This document shows, in pieces, positions 61,724 through 64,000 of a DNA stretch of 64,000 nucleotides. The first letter of the stretch is position 1. The number at the start of each line of letters is the position of its first letter. The DNA is taken from positions 4,588,001 through 4,652,000 of the forward strand of contig JAILWY010000021.1 in the NCBI GenBank assembly GCA_022113835.1, given 5' to 3'. The translations under genes and the position numbers were made by a program. Origin of the DNA: Atopsyche davidsoni (taxonomy: Eukaryota; Arthropoda; Insecta; Trichoptera; Hydrobiosidae). Under the pieces are notes generated by a model that was not told the DNA's origin, searched no databases, and was given only the letters and a program-made list of their open reading frames with translations.

Positions 61724-64000
61724 TTATTCTTCTACAGCTTGAGATGCAACATCGAGAATAACTTCAAAAGCAAACGGCTGGAAACTGTGGCCCAAGCCTT
61801 CATAGAACTTGCTCTGGAACTCAACCCTGGGAAAGAAAATCCAAACGATTTGCATAAGGTCAAAACACAAATAAACAATACAATTAAATTCTAAAAACTA
61901 TTATTTACATTCAGGTGATAATCTTTATTCTGGCGATAGGGAACTAAAATAGTGTAACTTTGAAAGATTTCAATGTTATTAAAATATTAAACTTAATGAT
62001 ATGACAGTAGTAGCAATCAGCAGACTAATGAACCATTGATAAACACAAAAAGATACCCAGTTGGTATCACCAGAATTTTAAACAAGATGTCCCATAAATT
62101 AATGGGTTATGGATTTGATTTGAACTCGGAGTGAAATGGAAGAGAATTGAGGCATCAAAGAACTTTATTGTACCAGGCTTCCTCAAATGTACAGTGAAGA
62201 ATGTTGTCATAGACACAGTTGTGCTTACCAATGCAAGCGCAGGGTGTGAAGGAAGGCTGACAGTCCCTCCATGAGGACCAGGATGCCCACAGTGAGTACA
62301 CCCCAGATGGCAAATACTGCCCATAGGAAGATGCCTCCCACCCAGCCCTCGTGAGCTAGACCTAACAGTACAGAAAACTTATGTCACAAATATATTTGGA
62401 TTGATTATCAATTTAACAAGCATAACAAACTAACATTTGATAAGTAGATAAAGTAGTTAGTCGGCTAGAACAAAATATTATAAGTTTAAAAACTGAAATG
62501 AAGATCGACTGATGAAATCCAGTCTGTCCATTAGTTTTTACAGATATTGAAGTATTTAAGTTGTATCATATTAAATTACCTATTCGCATGACCATCTGCC
62601 ACAGGACCTCGGCCAGTTGGGCGTGGGCCAATGACAACGCCCACAGACGAAGGTAGGAAGCCGTGTGAGAGACACTCCCAAGGACGTATTCAATTGTGTG
62701 AATGCCCTAGAATATTACATTGACTAGAAAATATAACCTTTAAGCATTCCAGAAACTAATAGAAGATAGCCAATATAATAATTTTATTTTATTCAATAGC
62801 TATTTTATATTGGCAAGTAGAGATAATTGAAAGATGTTGGCTGAATAGAAAAAGATTACATGACCCTGTGGGTCTCCATTTATAAACTTCTATTGACCTG
62901 TACTAAATTCCTGTAGACCTTTGTACTGAATCTCGAATTGTAGATTTAGGTTATGGTGGGACTATGGATGTTCAGATTTTTAATCTAGTGAAATTAAAAA
63001 CTATGCCTTCATAGACTTGAGGTTAAAAAGGATGTTAGTTAGTTTGGCCTTTGAATGAATTTCATAGTCTGCATTAATAGCTCCCAACCAGATCTGGTTG
63101 CAGGATCTTCCAAAGATACTCCAGCATATCTAGTAGCACTGCAAATAATATTACCTGATGGATAAACAATTCTTGGACGTCTTCTTCATGTCCCTTGTGA
63201 GCTTCAGGTGGAGGAGCAGCTTGTCCATTTGCACCGACCTCACCATTCTCTCCTGAATGCATGGGCTGGTGATTCATCTAAAAGAAAAACCAGAAACTAA
63301 ATGAAATAGATCAATATTTTTATAGTATTATTTTATAATTATAATCTTAAATACAGATATTTATACTAGAAAATTTCGGAAGAATTTTAGGTTTTGGTCA
63401 TTCTAAGTGACCCCACCTATTAATTCTCACAAGATGTACAATGTAGATCCATTAGCACATTCTCTATTATGGTTACTCTAAAATGTCTGATAAGTCAGAA
63501 AGTTTGACCAATCAGATCAAAGAAAGTCAATTTAAATTTTTAGTAGCAGTTCTAAAGATCAATATGTAATATTTCATTTTTAGTGTAGTTATTTTGGTTG
63601 CTAAAGGTTAGGTTAAAAAATTAATCATTTGAAATATTTTCTTACGGTACGCTGTTTGATCTCCTTTACAATAAAGTAAGGTTTAGCGAAGAGCATGATA
63701 GGAACACACAGCACGGCAATAATGACCAAAAACTTCTGGAAACCCATTTGACCTCCATAGATGAGCGGTGCACAGTTTTCTCGCGTTGGTGTTGTCTTCA
63801 TAAGGACCATATTAATGAATGTGATGAGGATTGAGGGTGCACAATACGGTGACCTCTCAAGATATTCTGGAATAATATTATGGCATTGGAAAGACATTTT
63901 AGAAGATATAAACCTCTTTAATAGTATTTGATGGCTGAAATATATAAATATATGTATAACCTGGCAATTGTGATCCATAATTTCCAGGATTTGGGCCATA
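61724..64000 (-). CDS. Vha100: V-type proton ATPase subunit a, C-terminal part (gene runs off the window)
   Basis: The membrane subunit a of the V-ATPase Vo sector carries protons across endomembranes or apical membranes. Exons visible: 64000-63961 (partial), 63866-63646, 63277-63155, 62706-62580, 62361-62229, 61826-61724; every join keeps frame. Landmarks in order: [15 protein letters not shown], the membrane segment [20 protein letters not shown], a variable hydrophilic loop ([19 protein letters not shown] to VQELFIHQ), then [20 protein letters not shown] and [16 protein letters not shown]. The arginine of YLRLW is the proton-path residue known as R735 in yeast Vph1. The tail reads [19 protein letters not shown] and [13 protein letters not shown]. 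The N-terminal cytosolic half lies outside the window. Which insect paralog it is cannot be decided from this part. Confidence 0.95.

Overview
The window is about 64 kb of AT-rich (roughly 70% AT by eye) nuclear DNA from an insect. I infer an insect, most likely a moth or butterfly, from three things: spliced genes with GT-AG introns, an arthropod-type (Rh7-like) opsin, and Helitron, piggyBac-like and hAT-like relics. No species can be named from the sequence alone.

Layout. (1) 0.6-6.8 kb, minus strand: inorganic pyrophosphatase (Nurf-38 type), 8 coding exons, 287 aa, complete. (2) 7-22 kb: no gene I can name. It holds an LTR-like fragment, AT microsatellites, a compound inverted repeat at 11.4-12.2 kb, a broken Helitron Rep/helicase N-terminal relic at 12.3-12.7 kb, a GC-rich exon-like block at 13.7-13.95 kb (+), and several exon-like islands on the minus strand between 16.8 and 20.5 kb that I could not chain into a gene. 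(3) 22.3-37.9 kb, plus strand: a Rh7-like opsin in three coding exons, 713 aa, with a 12.6-kb first intron. It has a very long ectodomain with a signal peptide and a furin-type site. (4) 38-46.8 kb: intergenic, with a perfect 17-bp hairpin, a hAT-like relic, and an inverted copy of the 11.7-12.2 kb repeat that ends in a perfect 39-bp palindrome. (5) 46.8-49.8 kb, plus: mitochondrial methionyl-tRNA formyltransferase, 5 exons, 343 aa; intron 3 carries a 640-bp piggyBac-like MITE with TTAA duplications. (6) 53.9-58.9 kb, minus: cytosolic NAD-dependent glycerol-3-phosphate dehydrogenase, 8 exons, 350 aa, whose stop codon lies inside a consensus splice donor. (7) 59.4-60.7 kb, plus: a possible two-exon, 35-aa micro-gene. 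(8) 61.7-64 kb, minus: the 3' half of the V-ATPase subunit a gene, running off the window.

The named genes do not form a pathway. Four are general metabolism or organelle genes (pyrophosphate removal, mitochondrial translation initiation, glycerol phosphate shuttle, proton pumping) and one is a light or sensory receptor. All exon joins given for the named genes were checked by hand for reading-frame continuity, and the four complete genes have total coding lengths divisible by three. The most unusual items are the opsin's processed-looking ectodomain, the patchy GC content inside its last exon, and the pair of inverted ~0.5-kb repeats that flank the whole opsin locus 33 kb apart.
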